64,000 bases of DNA. It comes from Chitinophaga rhizophila (GTDB lineage Bacteria > Bacteroidota > Bacteroidia > Chitinophagales > Chitinophagaceae). The notes beneath the pieces were generated by a model. It did not search any database. It was given only the letters and a program-made list of their open reading frames with translations, and was not told where the DNA came from. Shown piece after piece: positions 55,579-64,000 of this stretch. The translations under genes and the position numbers were made by a program. The first letter of the stretch is position 1; each line of letters begins with the position of its first letter. The DNA lies in assembly GCF_019492185.1 (NCBI RefSeq), contig NZ_JAICCF010000001.1, positions 1,488,001 through 1,552,000 of the forward strand, written 5' to 3'.

Positions 55579-57048
55579 ATGAAGATTTCTCACTATATAT
55601 TCCTGGGATTTGTATCTATCCTGGTACTGTTTTCCTTCACCACATTCGTGAATTTCAGTCTTTCCAACGCGGTTACAGAAAACAATGCCTATTTCACTGC
55701 CTCTACCAACCTGGTACGTAACAGCAGTCGCTTTCAGCGAAATGTGCTGACCATGGTCAATGGCCTCAGGGGATACCTGCTTACAGGCGAACGCTCGTTT
55801 GTGGAAGCCTATGATACTTCTAATATTGAAAATGGGCTGATATTGCAGGAGATGTCTACCATGCGAATGGATAGTGCGCAACTTAGTATGCTTAAGGAAA
55901 TTACAGAACTGAATGAACAGTGGACGGCTGAATATACCGACCCGCTCAAACACGCCAAGATGTCTGCTTCCATCAGTCGCCACCACCTGGATACATTTAA
56001 CATCTTATACAGGGAAAAGTTTACCTCCGGCCATGAAAGAGCCATTCAGACCGCCCTGCAGGAAAAATTCAAACAGTTCTCTGCATATGAGTATGACCGG
56101 CGCGATGCACGAAAGGAGGAACTGGCTGCCTCCGTGGTCAATACCAATATCCTGTCATTGATGCTTATATCAGCGTCCATTGTACTGGGGCTTTTTATCA
56201 TCATCTACGTTACCCACAAAATATCCAGACGTATCAAAGTAATGACAGATCTGGCCAATAGCATTGCAGGAGGCAATTATGACGTTACCATCCACGACAC
56301 CGGTAGTGATGAACTCAGTTCGCTGGGCGCAACACTGAACCATATGACCGAAGAACTGTCCCGCCATATATCCCTGTTAAAACGTTCTAACGAAGAACTG
56401 GACCAGTTCGCACACATCGTATCACACGATCTGAAAGCGCCACTGAGAGGTATCAGCAATGTTGTATCGTGGATTGAGGAGGATCATGAGAAAGAATTGA
56501 GCCCCAAAGTATATGAATACATGGAACTGATCAAAGGACGCATCACCAGGGCTGAAAACCTGATTGAAGGCTTGCTATCGTATGCCCGTGCAGACAGAGA
56601 AGCCATAGAAAAAGAAGAAGTTGTACTCAATAACCTGGTCAGAGAAGTAATTGACAGCCTGCCCGACACCAGTCATGTAACAGTGGAAATTGCAGATCTG
56701 CCGGTTTTACACGGAGAAAAGCTGTGGTTATTTCAAATTTTTTCTAACCTTATTGGTAATGCCATCAAACACAATGAAAGGCCCGACCCTGCTGTAAAAG
56801 TCTATTATGAAGACCGATCTGATCACTATGAATTTTTCATTGCTGACAATGGAAATGGAATTGAAAAGCATTATCAAAAGCGGATTTTTACTATTTTTCA
56901 GACTTTAAAGGACAGGGATAGTTTCGAAAGCACAGGTGTAGGATTGGCAATTGTCAAAAAAATTATAGAGACAAAGAAGCAACATATCAATGTTGTCTCC
57001 GCACCAAGCAAGGGTTCTGTCTTTTCATTCACCTGGTCAAAAGAATAA
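55579..57048 (+). CDS. Sensor histidine kinase with CHASE3 and HAMP domains
   Basis: The 489-residue inner-membrane kinase has TM1 (about 5-28), a helical CHASE3-like periplasmic sensor (about 35-185; RNVLTMVNGLRGYLLTGERS), TM2 (about 190-212), HAMP (about 213-265) and HisKA with phospho-acceptor His283 in IVSHDLKAPLR. The HATPase domain has N-box SNLIGNAIKHNE, G1 FIADNGNGI, F-box and G2 GVGLAIVKK. The frame is open 33 codons upstream to 55480, but the membrane segment begins right after 55579. The partner receiver starts 2 nt past its stop. The CHASE3-kinase plus Rcp1-like receiver arrangement recalls phytochrome-type pairs, although no light-sensing domain is present. The stimulus is unknown. 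Confidence 0.93.
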   Translation: MKISHYIFLGFVSILVLFSFTTFVNFSLSNAVTENNAYFTASTNLVRNSSRFQRNVLTMVNGLRGYLLTGERSFVEAYDTSNIENGLILQEMSTMRMDSAQLSMLKEITELNEQWTAEYTDPLKHAKMSASISRHHLDTFNILYREKFTSGHERAIQTALQEKFKQFSAYEYDRRDARKEELAASVVNTNILSLMLISASIVLGLFIIIYVTHKISRRIKVMTDLANSIAGGNYDVTIHDTGSDELSSLGATLNHMTEELSRHISLLKRSNEELDQFAHIVSHDLKAPLRGISNVVSWIEEDHEKELSPKVYEYMELIKGRITRAENLIEGLLSYARADREAIEKEEVVLNNLVREVIDSLPDTSHVTVEIADLPVLHGEKLWLFQIFSNLIGNAIKHNERPDPAVKVYYEDRSDHYEFFIADNGNGIEKHYQKRIFTIFQTLKDRDSFESTGVGLAIVKKIIETKKQHINVVSAPSKGSVFSFTWSKE

Positions 57049-57049
57049 A

Positions 57050-57472
57050 ATGCAACCGATTAATATTTTATTGGTAGAAGATGATAAGCTGGATGTGATA
57101 GATATTAAGCGTTCACTTGATAAATTGAATATTTTTTACAAACTCACTAATGCACGTAATGGAGAGGAAGCCATTACGCTGCTCGATGAACAGATCGCTG
57201 CGGGTACTGATGCACTACCTGATGTAATGCTGATAGACATCAACATGCCCAAAGTCAATGGCTTTGAAGTGCTGCAATATATGCACGGCAAGGAAGAACT
57301 GAAACAGATTAAACGCTTTATTCTCACCACCTCTGGCGATAAAACAGATAAAGTAACTGCAGAAAAACTGGGCGTATCCGGTTATATCATCAAACCGCTG
57401 AAACTGAATAGTCCATCCGCTATGGATGCATTCAACCTGATGATAGATCTGCTCAACTTTAAAAAGGTCTAG
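57050..57472 (+). CDS. Single-domain response regulator (Rcp1-like)
   Basis: The 140-residue receiver-only protein has the acidic pocket (LVEDDKLD), phospho-acceptor Asp63 in MLIDINMPKVNGFEVL, a switch Thr in FILTTSGD and the conserved Lys in IIKPLK. It has no output domain, so it acts by protein contact, probably accepting phosphate from the kinase encoded directly upstream (gap of 1 nt). Its stop is 2 nt from the stop of the converging helicase gene, with no room for a terminator between them. Confidence 0.92.
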   Translation: MQPINILLVEDDKLDVIDIKRSLDKLNIFYKLTNARNGEEAITLLDEQIAAGTDALPDVMLIDINMPKVNGFEVLQYMHGKEELKQIKRFILTTSGDKTDKVTAEKLGVSGYIIKPLKLNSPSAMDAFNLMIDLLNFKKV

Positions 57473-57474
57473 GG

Positions 57475-59031
57475 CTATTTCCGCTCTCCGGCGTAGACAT
57501 AATTTTCTCCTTTTGTTGCTGCACCGGAGACTCTTTTCCGTTTTAGTACCGGTATAGGCTTCTGCTGCCCGGTCAATATCTCCTGCGGTATATACAGATG
57601 GCTTTTTGCCCTTGTAATTGCTACATACAACAGGTTAATTTCTTCTGATAACTTCTGAATATTCACCTTATCAATATTCTCTGCCTGCTTTACTACCTTG
57701 TCATGTGTGATAAAGTCGTTCGTCAGTGTCACCTCGTCATACTCCATTCCCTTACAACGATGTACTGTTGAAAAGATCATATCTGCCTGTTCCTTATCAT
57801 CGTGGTCGAGGTGACAGTCCTTTAGTTTCTTGATATAACCGGGAATCTTGGCACCGTACTTCTTCACCACATCCACCAGCATACCCATCTGAGTCTCGCC
57901 TGTGGTCTTAATATATTCTTCCAGGTCCTCCATACTATCCATCGATGCGATAGTACGATCACGTATACGGCCTACATCGCCGGTATAAAGATTCAGAATA
58001 TCATAAATAGAAGCGCCTTCATTAGCATAAGTATAGTTCTCGATACGGCCCTCAAAATAGACCGTTTTGATCTCTTTCTTTTCTATCAGCAGTTCAATAG
58101 CTTTCACCAGCAATCCTGCATTTGTTCTGGCTACAACAGCCCTGCTCTTCGTCTTGCGTGATCTGCCGAAACCGATCACCTTCACCAGCAGAGGATTACT
58201 ATACAATTTCTTCCACTGAATGACGTAAGACGCCAGATCTGCAATATCCTGGTCAAAACGGAAGCTTGTACTGAGTGTATATAACGGATAGTTCAGTTTG
58301 TCCAGTGAGTTCACTGCATACCGCCATCCATATATCTGCTGATGGCTATCTCCTACCAGCACCTTCACTCCTTCCTGCGAACGGAATACATCCAGCATTG
58401 CACCGGAAGCATCCTGTCCCTCATCAAACAGGATCACATCATAATTTAGCACTGGTCGGGCTAACTGGAACTTCTTCAGGTAAAAATCATGTGTGATAGG
58501 AATCTCTCCCTTGTTCATTTTATCGAGGAAGAGACGGGTCTGATACTGAATGTCTTTCTTGTATTTTGTAGCAAATTCTATGGCCTCACGATCTGTCAGT
58601 ACATCTTCATAGTCAAGATCTTGCACTTTTGGCGGCGCACTATTACAGAAGTAAGAAAGGTATCCGTTGATATGTGTAGCGAGTATAGACTCGGCATGTT
58701 TTCCCTTGAGACCGCGTAAATTCAGGATATCTACAATCTCATTGATTTTATAACCTTCACTTTTAATAGTATATCCGGAGCCTCTGACAATATAAGAGTA
58801 TGCCAGCGAATGTGCTGTCTCTACCCGCACATTCATCAGCTTCACTTCTGCAAACTTCCGCTCTGCTTCTATCTTAACGGTTTTGTTAAATGCCAGATAG
58901 AGGATACGTTTATCCGGTCTTGCCTTTGCATACTCAATAAGGGTCGTTGTTTTACCTGCTCCTGCAACTGCGATGATCCTGATATCTCCTTTACTGTTGA
59001 TAATAGCAGCCTGCTCCTGAGTCAATTTCAT
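57475..59031 (-). CDS. UvrD/Rep-superfamily DNA helicase (FBH1-like)
   Basis: The 518-residue SF1 helicase has Walker A VAGAGKTTT (residues 22-30), Walker B-like ILFDEGQDASG, VLVGDSHQQIYGWRYAVNSL (motif III region), FSTVHRCKGMEYDEVTL (motif V) and LLYVAITRAKSHLYIP (motif VI). Its short length and DEGQD form resemble FBH1-like bacterial helicases more than full-length UvrD (about 720). Probable role: unwinding DNA or clearing recombination intermediates. It is the last in a minus-strand run after the ABC ATPase gene (30 nt gap). Confidence 0.87.
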   Translation of the reverse strand: MKLTQEQAAIINSKGDIRIIAVAGAGKTTTLIEYAKARPDKRILYLAFNKTVKIEAERKFAEVKLMNVRVETAHSLAYSYIVRGSGYTIKSEGYKINEIVDILNLRGLKGKHAESILATHINGYLSYFCNSAPPKVQDLDYEDVLTDREAIEFATKYKKDIQYQTRLFLDKMNKGEIPITHDFYLKKFQLARPVLNYDVILFDEGQDASGAMLDVFRSQEGVKVLVGDSHQQIYGWRYAVNSLDKLNYPLYTLSTSFRFDQDIADLASYVIQWKKLYSNPLLVKVIGFGRSRKTKSRAVVARTNAGLLVKAIELLIEKKEIKTVYFEGRIENYTYANEGASIYDILNLYTGDVGRIRDRTIASMDSMEDLEEYIKTTGETQMGMLVDVVKKYGAKIPGYIKKLKDCHLDHDDKEQADMIFSTVHRCKGMEYDEVTLTNDFITHDKVVKQAENIDKVNIQKLSEEINLLYVAITRAKSHLYIPQEILTGQQKPIPVLKRKRVSGAATKGENYVYAGERK

Positions 59032-59061
59032 GGCCCGAATTTACATCATCTGCAGCTATTA

Positions 59062-60045
59062 TCAGGCATACCACACATCCGCAGCGGATAAAGCCAGGTA
59101 AACAGGCGCGCCTTTCTCAAATCCGTTGTGATCGGTCTTTACAGTAATTACACCGGATGCCAGGGCTACCTGCAATTCGTAGCTGCTGCCCAGGAAACTG
59201 ATATCGTTGATCTTGCCGGTAATACTGTGCTGTCCGCTTTCCACTATACGAAAGCGCTCCGGACGAATAAACATATTTTTACCATTAATAGTCAAACCCT
59301 CCACCTGGCTGAAGTCGTTAGCCTGATCCGGAGAAATCATATTGTAACTGCCAAATAAGGCCGCAACATATTCACTGACAGGTTTGTTATAGATGGTATG
59401 CGGGTCAGCCTGCTGCACAATCCGGCCCTCTTTCATTACGATAAGATGGTCTGCCCAGGAGAGGGTATCCAGGGGGTCATGCGACACCAGCAGACAGGTA
59501 ATATTCAGATCTTCACTGATCTCGCGGATAACTGCTTTTAAAGTATGTTTCAGAATGGGGTCGAGGTTGGAATAAGGTTCATCCAGTATCAGCATGCGGG
59601 GGGCTGTTGTCAGCAACCGTGCAAGGGCTACGCGCTGCTTTTCACCGCCGGATAGCTGGTCATTCTTCCTTTTCATGAGATGATCAATGCGGCAGATCTT
59701 ATATAATCTTTCTGCATCTTCATCTGTCAGGGTATTGGCGTAAGAGAGAATCTCTTCCATCCTGTAATGGTTACGCAGCTCGTAATGCTGAGAAAGGTAG
59801 GCAATACCCGGCTGACCAGGCAGCAATCTTTCCAGCGGACCTTTCACCTTTACGTCTTCAAACCGCACTTCACCACCGTCTGATTGCGTCAGGCCGCCTA
59901 TTATTTTGAGGAGGGTGCTTTTACCAGACCCCGATTCTCCAACAATTGCCACTTTCTGGAAAGCCTGCTGTGTAAAACTTACACCTTTCAGTACTTCTTC
60001 TTCCCCTTCCTGCTTGCGCACGTCCGATACTTCTAACAGATTCAT
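59062..60045 (-). CDS. ABC transporter ATP-binding protein with C-terminal TOBE-like domain (orphan)
   Basis: The 327-residue ATPase has Walker A GESGSGKST (residues 36-44), Q-loop LSQHYEL, signature LSGGEKQRVAL, Walker B MLILDEP with a D-loop SNLDP, and the H-loop VSHD. A C-terminal TOBE-like beta domain (about 235-327, MFIRPERFRIVESGQ) is typical of importer ATPases for spermidine/putrescine, molybdate, iron or sugars. No permease or binding-protein gene is adjacent, so the transport partner must be elsewhere. It lies between the lipid kinase gene (70 nt upstream) and the helicase gene. The cargo is unknown. Confidence 0.9.
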   Translation of the reverse strand: MNLLEVSDVRKQEGEEEVLKGVSFTQQAFQKVAIVGESGSGKSTLLKIIGGLTQSDGGEVRFEDVKVKGPLERLLPGQPGIAYLSQHYELRNHYRMEEILSYANTLTDEDAERLYKICRIDHLMKRKNDQLSGGEKQRVALARLLTTAPRMLILDEPYSNLDPILKHTLKAVIREISEDLNITCLLVSHDPLDTLSWADHLIVMKEGRIVQQADPHTIYNKPVSEYVAALFGSYNMISPDQANDFSQVEGLTINGKNMFIRPERFRIVESGQHSITGKINDISFLGSSYELQVALASGVITVKTDHNGFEKGAPVYLALSAADVWYA

Positions 60046-60115
60046 ATTAAGCTGATATCACATAAAAAGCTGCAAATTACCACTTAAAGAGGGAGGAAGC
60101 AAGTAAAGACAGTCA

Positions 60116-61006
60116 TCACGGTACTAAAAACTCCAGTTCACGCTTCAATATGCTGACAATGTAGCTTTTACCTTCCCGGGATTTTATCAGTTCGTCATCA
60201 ATATGCGCATGCTCATCTGCCCATGACAAACGGATATTTTTTCCTTTAATAACCGGCAGGTCATAGTCTTTATTAGCACTGGAACCAATACGGTCTTTTA
60301 TGTAAGCAGAAAACGATTTCCGCTTGTCTTCACTCAGTAACACTACTTCCATCTCACCATCACACAGATCAGCATCTTTATTCATGTTCAAACCCGGACC
60401 GATAGAGCGGATGTTCATTACCTCTACCATCAGGTAATTGCCGGAGTAGTCCACCCCATCAATCTCCAGCTTACAGGCCTGTGCCTGATAGTTATCAATA
60501 ATATCATGCAGGGTCTCCAGCGCAAGTTTGATTTTTTCTTCCGGATCATCCGGTTCTTCCAGCCGTTTCATGGTATCCATCAGTACCGGAAAGATTCCAC
60601 AACCGAAGCCTTCAAGGAAGAACATGTCCTCATGAAAACCGGCAATCTTCCCTACATCAAAACGCTGTATATTATGCTGATGCCACGAAGCGATAATATC
60701 TTCCTCTTCACCGGTAATATGTAGCGACCGGGCTATATTATTAGCCGTTCCCATAGGCAACAGCGCCAACGGATACCGCTGCTGGCCCGCCCTGCCCGTC
60801 AGGAACTCCAGTATCACCTTTCTGACGGTACCATCCCCGCCAGCAATGATTACAAAGTCGGCATCCGGGGTAAGGTCTTTGCACCAGTTCTTTTTTGCGG
60901 AAGAATAGATACATTTAATCTTATTAGCACTGATCTTTTTCACCAGTTCATTTTCAGAGTGATCTTTATCACCTGCTTTGGGGTTATGCAGTAAATGCGC
61001 TTTCAT
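60116..61006 (-). CDS. Diacylglycerol kinase family lipid kinase
   Basis: The 296-residue cytoplasmic kinase has the nucleotide-binding signature IIAGGDGTVRKV (Gly-Gly-Asp-Gly at 56-59) and LLPMGTANNIARSL, both characteristic of the DAGK/sphingosine kinase-like (YegS/DgkB) fold. C-terminal beta-domain motifs include LEGFGCGIFPVLM and ADLCDGEMEVVLLS. It would phosphorylate a lipid such as diacylglycerol, recycling or signalling at the membrane. Divergent from surE, 61 nt apart. Confidence 0.9.
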   Translation of the reverse strand: MKAHLLHNPKAGDKDHSENELVKKISANKIKCIYSSAKKNWCKDLTPDADFVIIAGGDGTVRKVILEFLTGRAGQQRYPLALLPMGTANNIARSLHITGEEEDIIASWHQHNIQRFDVGKIAGFHEDMFFLEGFGCGIFPVLMDTMKRLEEPDDPEEKIKLALETLHDIIDNYQAQACKLEIDGVDYSGNYLMVEVMNIRSIGPGLNMNKDADLCDGEMEVVLLSEDKRKSFSAYIKDRIGSSANKDYDLPVIKGKNIRLSWADEHAHIDDELIKSREGKSYIVSILKRELEFLVP

Positions 61007-61067
61007 AACATATTAATTACAAAAAGGATACCACGGCCGATGGCATGAATTTGGAGGCCGCATTAGT

Positions 61068-61802
61068 ATGAGAATACTAATCACAAACGACGATGGCATA
61101 TACAGTCCGGGCATTGCGGCATTAGCTAAGGTAGCTTCCCGGTTTGGCGAAGTAAGGATAGTAGCCCCGGATGTTGAACAGTCTTCGATGGGGCATGCGG
61201 TAACACATTCCCGCCCGCTTTCCTTTAAAGCTTCTCCTATCAATTTTGAAGGTATTGAAGCATACCGTGTAAATGGTACCCCGGCAGACTGTGTTGCCCT
61301 GGGAACACATTTGTACAGCAAGACAGATGTGGTGCTCTCAGGCATCAATATGGGGCCTAATCTTGGTAACGGGATGTGGCATTCCGGTACGCTGGCTGCA
61401 GCCAAACAGGCTGTACTGCTGGGTATTAAAGGTATTGCCCTGAGTACGCCGGTAGGAAAAACAGAGCCGGATTTTGAGGCCTTTGAAGACTATGTAGCCC
61501 AGGTACTGGAGCTATTATTGGATAAACCAGGGCTCAGTCTGTTCAATGTTAACTTTCCTCCGCAACCTAAAGGAATCCGTTGGACGAGACAATCCGTACG
61601 TTTATATGATGGCAAGATCGTTCCGGGTACAGACCCGATGAACCGTAAGCATTACTGGTTCACCGTAACCCCGCTGGAACCTGCTGAAGAAGGCACGGAC
61701 AGATGGGCTGTTGAGAACGATTTTGTGTCCATAACGCCATTGCGCCTGGACCTGACTAATGAGGAGGAATTACAGGCGGCACTGAATAGTCACTCATTGT
61801 AA
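61068..61802 (+). CDS. surE: 5'/3'-nucleotidase SurE
   Basis: The 244-residue protein begins with the SurE signature MRILITNDDGIYSPGIAALA (metal-binding Asp8/Asp9) and has VAPDVEQSSMGHAVTHSRPL, YRVNGTPADCVALG, VLSGINMGPNLGNGMWHSGT. Length matches the family. It dephosphorylates nucleoside monophosphates with a divalent metal. A GGAGG lies about a dozen bases upstream of the ATG, a clear Shine-Dalgarno for a lineage where these are often weak. Followed by a bidirectional terminator shared with the converging oxidoreductase gene. Confidence 0.96.
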   Translation: MRILITNDDGIYSPGIAALAKVASRFGEVRIVAPDVEQSSMGHAVTHSRPLSFKASPINFEGIEAYRVNGTPADCVALGTHLYSKTDVVLSGINMGPNLGNGMWHSGTLAAAKQAVLLGIKGIALSTPVGKTEPDFEAFEDYVAQVLELLLDKPGLSLFNVNFPPQPKGIRWTRQSVRLYDGKIVPGTDPMNRKHYWFTVTPLEPAEEGTDRWAVENDFVSITPLRLDLTNEEELQAALNSHSL

Positions 61803-61847
61803 TTTACCCTGACCAAAGAGATGTCAGGCTCCATAGCTGATAACTGG

Positions 61848-61873
61848 AAAAAGGCTGCAATTGCAGCCTTTTT
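61848..61873. terminator. Bidirectional intrinsic terminator
   Basis: GGCTGCAATTGCAGCC is a perfect palindrome flanked by five A on the left and five T on the right, so it works as a hairpin plus T-run on both strands. It lies between the converging surE and molybdenum hydroxylase gene ends. Confidence 0.92.
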
Positions 61874-61876
61874 CGA

Positions 61877-64000
61877 TTATAATAGTTTGTCCAGCGTAAT
61901 CGGCAGCTCCCTGATTCGCTTGCCGGTTGCATGGTAAATGGCATTGGCTATAGCCGCCGCTACACCTACCTGCCCGATCTCCCCTACTCCTTTTATTCCC
62001 ATCGGGTTCACTACATCATCCTGCTCCTCAACAAAGATGACATCAATATCATTGATATCAAGATTAACAGGTATATGATATTCTGCATAGTTATGATTGA
62101 TAAAGCGGCCAAACTGGTGATCAAGCACACTCTCCTCATGTAATGCACCTGAGATCCCCCACACAATACCACCCATAATCTGGCTACGTGCTGTCTTAGG
62201 ATTCAGTATCCTGCCAGCAGCTACCGCACTCACGACTCTTGTAACTTTCACCGCACCCAGTTCTTCATCTACCTGTACTTCTACAAATACTGCAGCATGT
62301 GTATTCTTGGCATACTTCATCTGCTTGAATACATTAGGTAACGGTGTGGATGTCACATTGATCTCTCCTGTATCAGTCAGTGTCATGATATCCTTCAGGT
62401 GAATGAAGTTAGCCGGCGTCTCTGTCATAAACATCATACCGTCTGCAAAGGACACCTGCGCAACAGACAATCCCTTGAAGGGTGAGTCAGGTATGTCTTT
62501 AGCAAGATCCAGCAACCGCTCCCTTACCTGCATGCAGGCTTTCTGAACAGCGGTGCCAACTGAAGCGGCAGTGGCAGAACCACCTTCCAGGTAAGCGTAT
62601 GGCAATGAGGCGTCTCCCAGTTGAAAAGTGACATTGTCCATAGGAAGTCCCAGCGTCTCTGCGGCAATCTGTGTCATGATAGTATAAGTACCAGTACCGA
62701 TATCCGCCGTTGCACTACCTACCGTCAAGCGTCCATCCGCAGTAAAAGTAGCTTTTGCCCTGGCAGGTACCGTCATAGCATCCCACATGCCAGTGGCCAT
62801 ACCCCAACCAGTAAGCAAATGCCCGTTCTTCATAGACCTGGGCTCCGGATTACGTTGCGACCAGCCGAACCTTTCAGCAGCCTGCTGATAACAGTCCCGC
62901 AGCGCTTTACTGGAATAAGGCTTTTTCATACTGCCATCTTCTACACTGTAGTTGATGTATCTTAGTTCCAGCGGATCAATATTCAGTTTATACGCCAGTT
63001 CATCCATTGCACATTCCAGTCCGAACATACCGGTTACAGCTCCTGGCGCACGCATATCCAGCGGCGTATAAGTATCCAGGCTAACCAGCTGGTAAGACTG
63101 CTTTACATTTTTACAATGATACAGCATACCCGACCAGTTGACAATGTTTTCCACATAGTCTTCAAACTGGGAGGTACCTGATACGGCTTCGTGTTTGATG
63201 GCCTGCAGAGATCCATCTTCCATTGATCCTATTGACAATGACTGCTGGGTAATAGGTCTGAAGCCCAGGGAGAACATCTGTTGCCTGGTGAGCATTACCT
63301 TCACAGATCTTTTTAGTTCCAGGGATGCCAGTACCGCCATAAATAGTTGGTACTGCGGCCTTAAGCCCGAGCCAAAAGCACCTCCTACAAAAGGGGATAA
63401 TGCTTTTACCTTCCTGCCTGACAGTCCGAACACACTTTTCACATAACTCTGTGTGTTCAGAATACCCTGTGTTTTATCGTATACGGTAATACTGCCGTTT
63501 TTATAATACAACACCGTGGTAGCATGCATCTCCATGGGATTATGATGTTCCGCTCCATGAAAATAGGTAGCATCCAAAGTTACAGGTGCAGCAGTAAATG
63601 CTTTGTCAAAATGCCCACGGCTGGATGGCTTTTTAAAGCCTGACTTTTTACCTTTCGGTGGCCGTGCCTGATCCAGATTGCCAGTGAGGTTGGTAACGTG
63701 TGCATCTGCTTTGTAAGTCACCTTCACCAGTGAAGCAGCATACCTCGCCAGTTCAAAGGTTTCGGCTACCACCAGTGCTACCGGCTGCTGGCTATAAGTG
63801 ATGGTATCTGTCTGCAGGTACCTGAAGTGTTTGCCCGGAGGCGCGTCCATATCTTTATAGCTATGGTTGAACCATGCCAGTCCGGAGACATTTTCATGTG
63901 TGAATATCTTGAATACACCTTCCAGCTGCATCGCTTCCGTAGTATCGATATGCAGGATTTTTCCCTTGGCAATACCAGCAGATACGACTACACCATAACA
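61877..64000 (-). CDS. Second molybdopterin-binding aldehyde oxidase/xanthine dehydrogenase subunit (partial, N-terminus beyond right edge)
   Basis: The frame is open from the stop at 61877 to the right edge (about 707 residues visible). An internal Met at 63931 is not the start, because the residues before it (VVVSAGIAKGKILHIDTTEA) continue the a/b hammerhead domain. Molybdopterin motifs are present: FVGGAFGSGLRPQYQLFMAV, MRAPGAVTGMFGLECAMDEL, EGGSATAASVGTAVQKACMQ, and the catalytic Glu in GIKGVGEIGQVG. It is a paralogue of the PaoC-like subunit at 51491-53662, sharing the ending GKRIRELPIT. Its FAD and Fe-S subunits, if present, should lie beyond the edge. Substrate unknown. Confidence 0.92.
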   Translation of the reverse strand, partial: CYGVVVSAGIAKGKILHIDTTEAMQLEGVFKIFTHENVSGLAWFNHSYKDMDAPPGKHFRYLQTDTITYSQQPVALVVAETFELARYAASLVKVTYKADAHVTNLTGNLDQARPPKGKKSGFKKPSSRGHFDKAFTAAPVTLDATYFHGAEHHNPMEMHATTVLYYKNGSITVYDKTQGILNTQSYVKSVFGLSGRKVKALSPFVGGAFGSGLRPQYQLFMAVLASLELKRSVKVMLTRQQMFSLGFRPITQQSLSIGSMEDGSLQAIKHEAVSGTSQFEDYVENIVNWSGMLYHCKNVKQSYQLVSLDTYTPLDMRAPGAVTGMFGLECAMDELAYKLNIDPLELRYINYSVEDGSMKKPYSSKALRDCYQQAAERFGWSQRNPEPRSMKNGHLLTGWGMATGMWDAMTVPARAKATFTADGRLTVGSATADIGTGTYTIMTQIAAETLGLPMDNVTFQLGDASLPYAYLEGGSATAASVGTAVQKACMQVRERLLDLAKDIPDSPFKGLSVAQVSFADGMMFMTETPANFIHLKDIMTLTDTGEINVTSTPLPNVFKQMKYAKNTHAAVFVEVQVDEELGAVKVTRVVSAVAAGRILNPKTARSQIMGGIVWGISGALHEESVLDHQFGRFINHNYAEYHIPVNLDINDIDVIFVEEQDDVVNPMGIKGVGEIGQVGVAAAIANAIYHATGKRIRELPITLDKLL

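Overview
The window looks like chromosomal DNA of a Bacteroidota gliding bacterium, most likely Chitinophaga or a close relative (Chitinophagaceae). This is an inference from gene content: SusC/SusD with an ECF sigma/FecR pair, several type IX secretion (T9SS) sorting domains, PorP/SprF, CHU_C-type C-termini, and a set of secreted chitinases and a glucanase. I saw no rRNA, tRNA, CRISPR array, transposase or phage genes.

Layout. (1) 1-13.9 kb, minus strand: an ECF sigma factor, FecR anti-sigma factor, SusC transporter, SusD lipoprotein, HExxH lipoprotein, DUF4302 lipoprotein and a very large repeat-built beta-helix surface protein cut by the left edge. Close spacing of the last five suggests one nutrient-uptake operon. 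(2) 14.2-25.0 kb, minus strand: five secreted enzymes (metalloprotease, GH16 glucanase, GH18 chitinase, divergent GH18-like protein, two-headed chitinase). Together they fit attack on chitin/beta-1,3-glucan/protein material such as fungal walls. (3) 25.3-30.5 kb, minus strand: OmpA-like protein, PorP/SprF and a DUF11/CHU_C surface protein, a typical T9SS/gliding surface module. (4) 30.5-31.9 kb: a large AT-rich gene-free region with two perfect inverted DnaA boxes. (5) 31.9-39.7 kb: a response regulator lacking its phospho-acceptor Asp, a carboxymuconolactone decarboxylase-like protein with a Crp/Fnr regulator, an S10 peptidase, a cytoplasmic alpha-amylase, a DUF5703 protein and a ParB-like pseudogene.

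(6) 39.9-42.9 kb, plus strand: a perfect 50-bp palindrome, then a two-gene cassette. Its first gene fuses a KAS III-type condensing enzyme to a heme-oxygenase-like (possible diiron) domain, and its second encodes a protein I do not recognise. This is the best candidate here for an undescribed biosynthetic system. (7) 42.9-51.4 kb: a recD-recC-recB operon. (8) 51.5-55.3 kb: a three-subunit molybdenum hydroxylase (PaoABC type) with a Tat signal. (9) 55.6-64.0 kb: a CHASE3 histidine kinase with an Rcp1-type receiver, an FBH1/UvrD-like helicase, an orphan ABC ATPase, a lipid kinase, surE, and a second molybdenum hydroxylase large subunit cut by the right edge.

All functions come from reading translated sequence and motif recognition; no database search was run. 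Starts were moved downstream where the longest frame placed extra residues before an obvious signal peptide or domain start.
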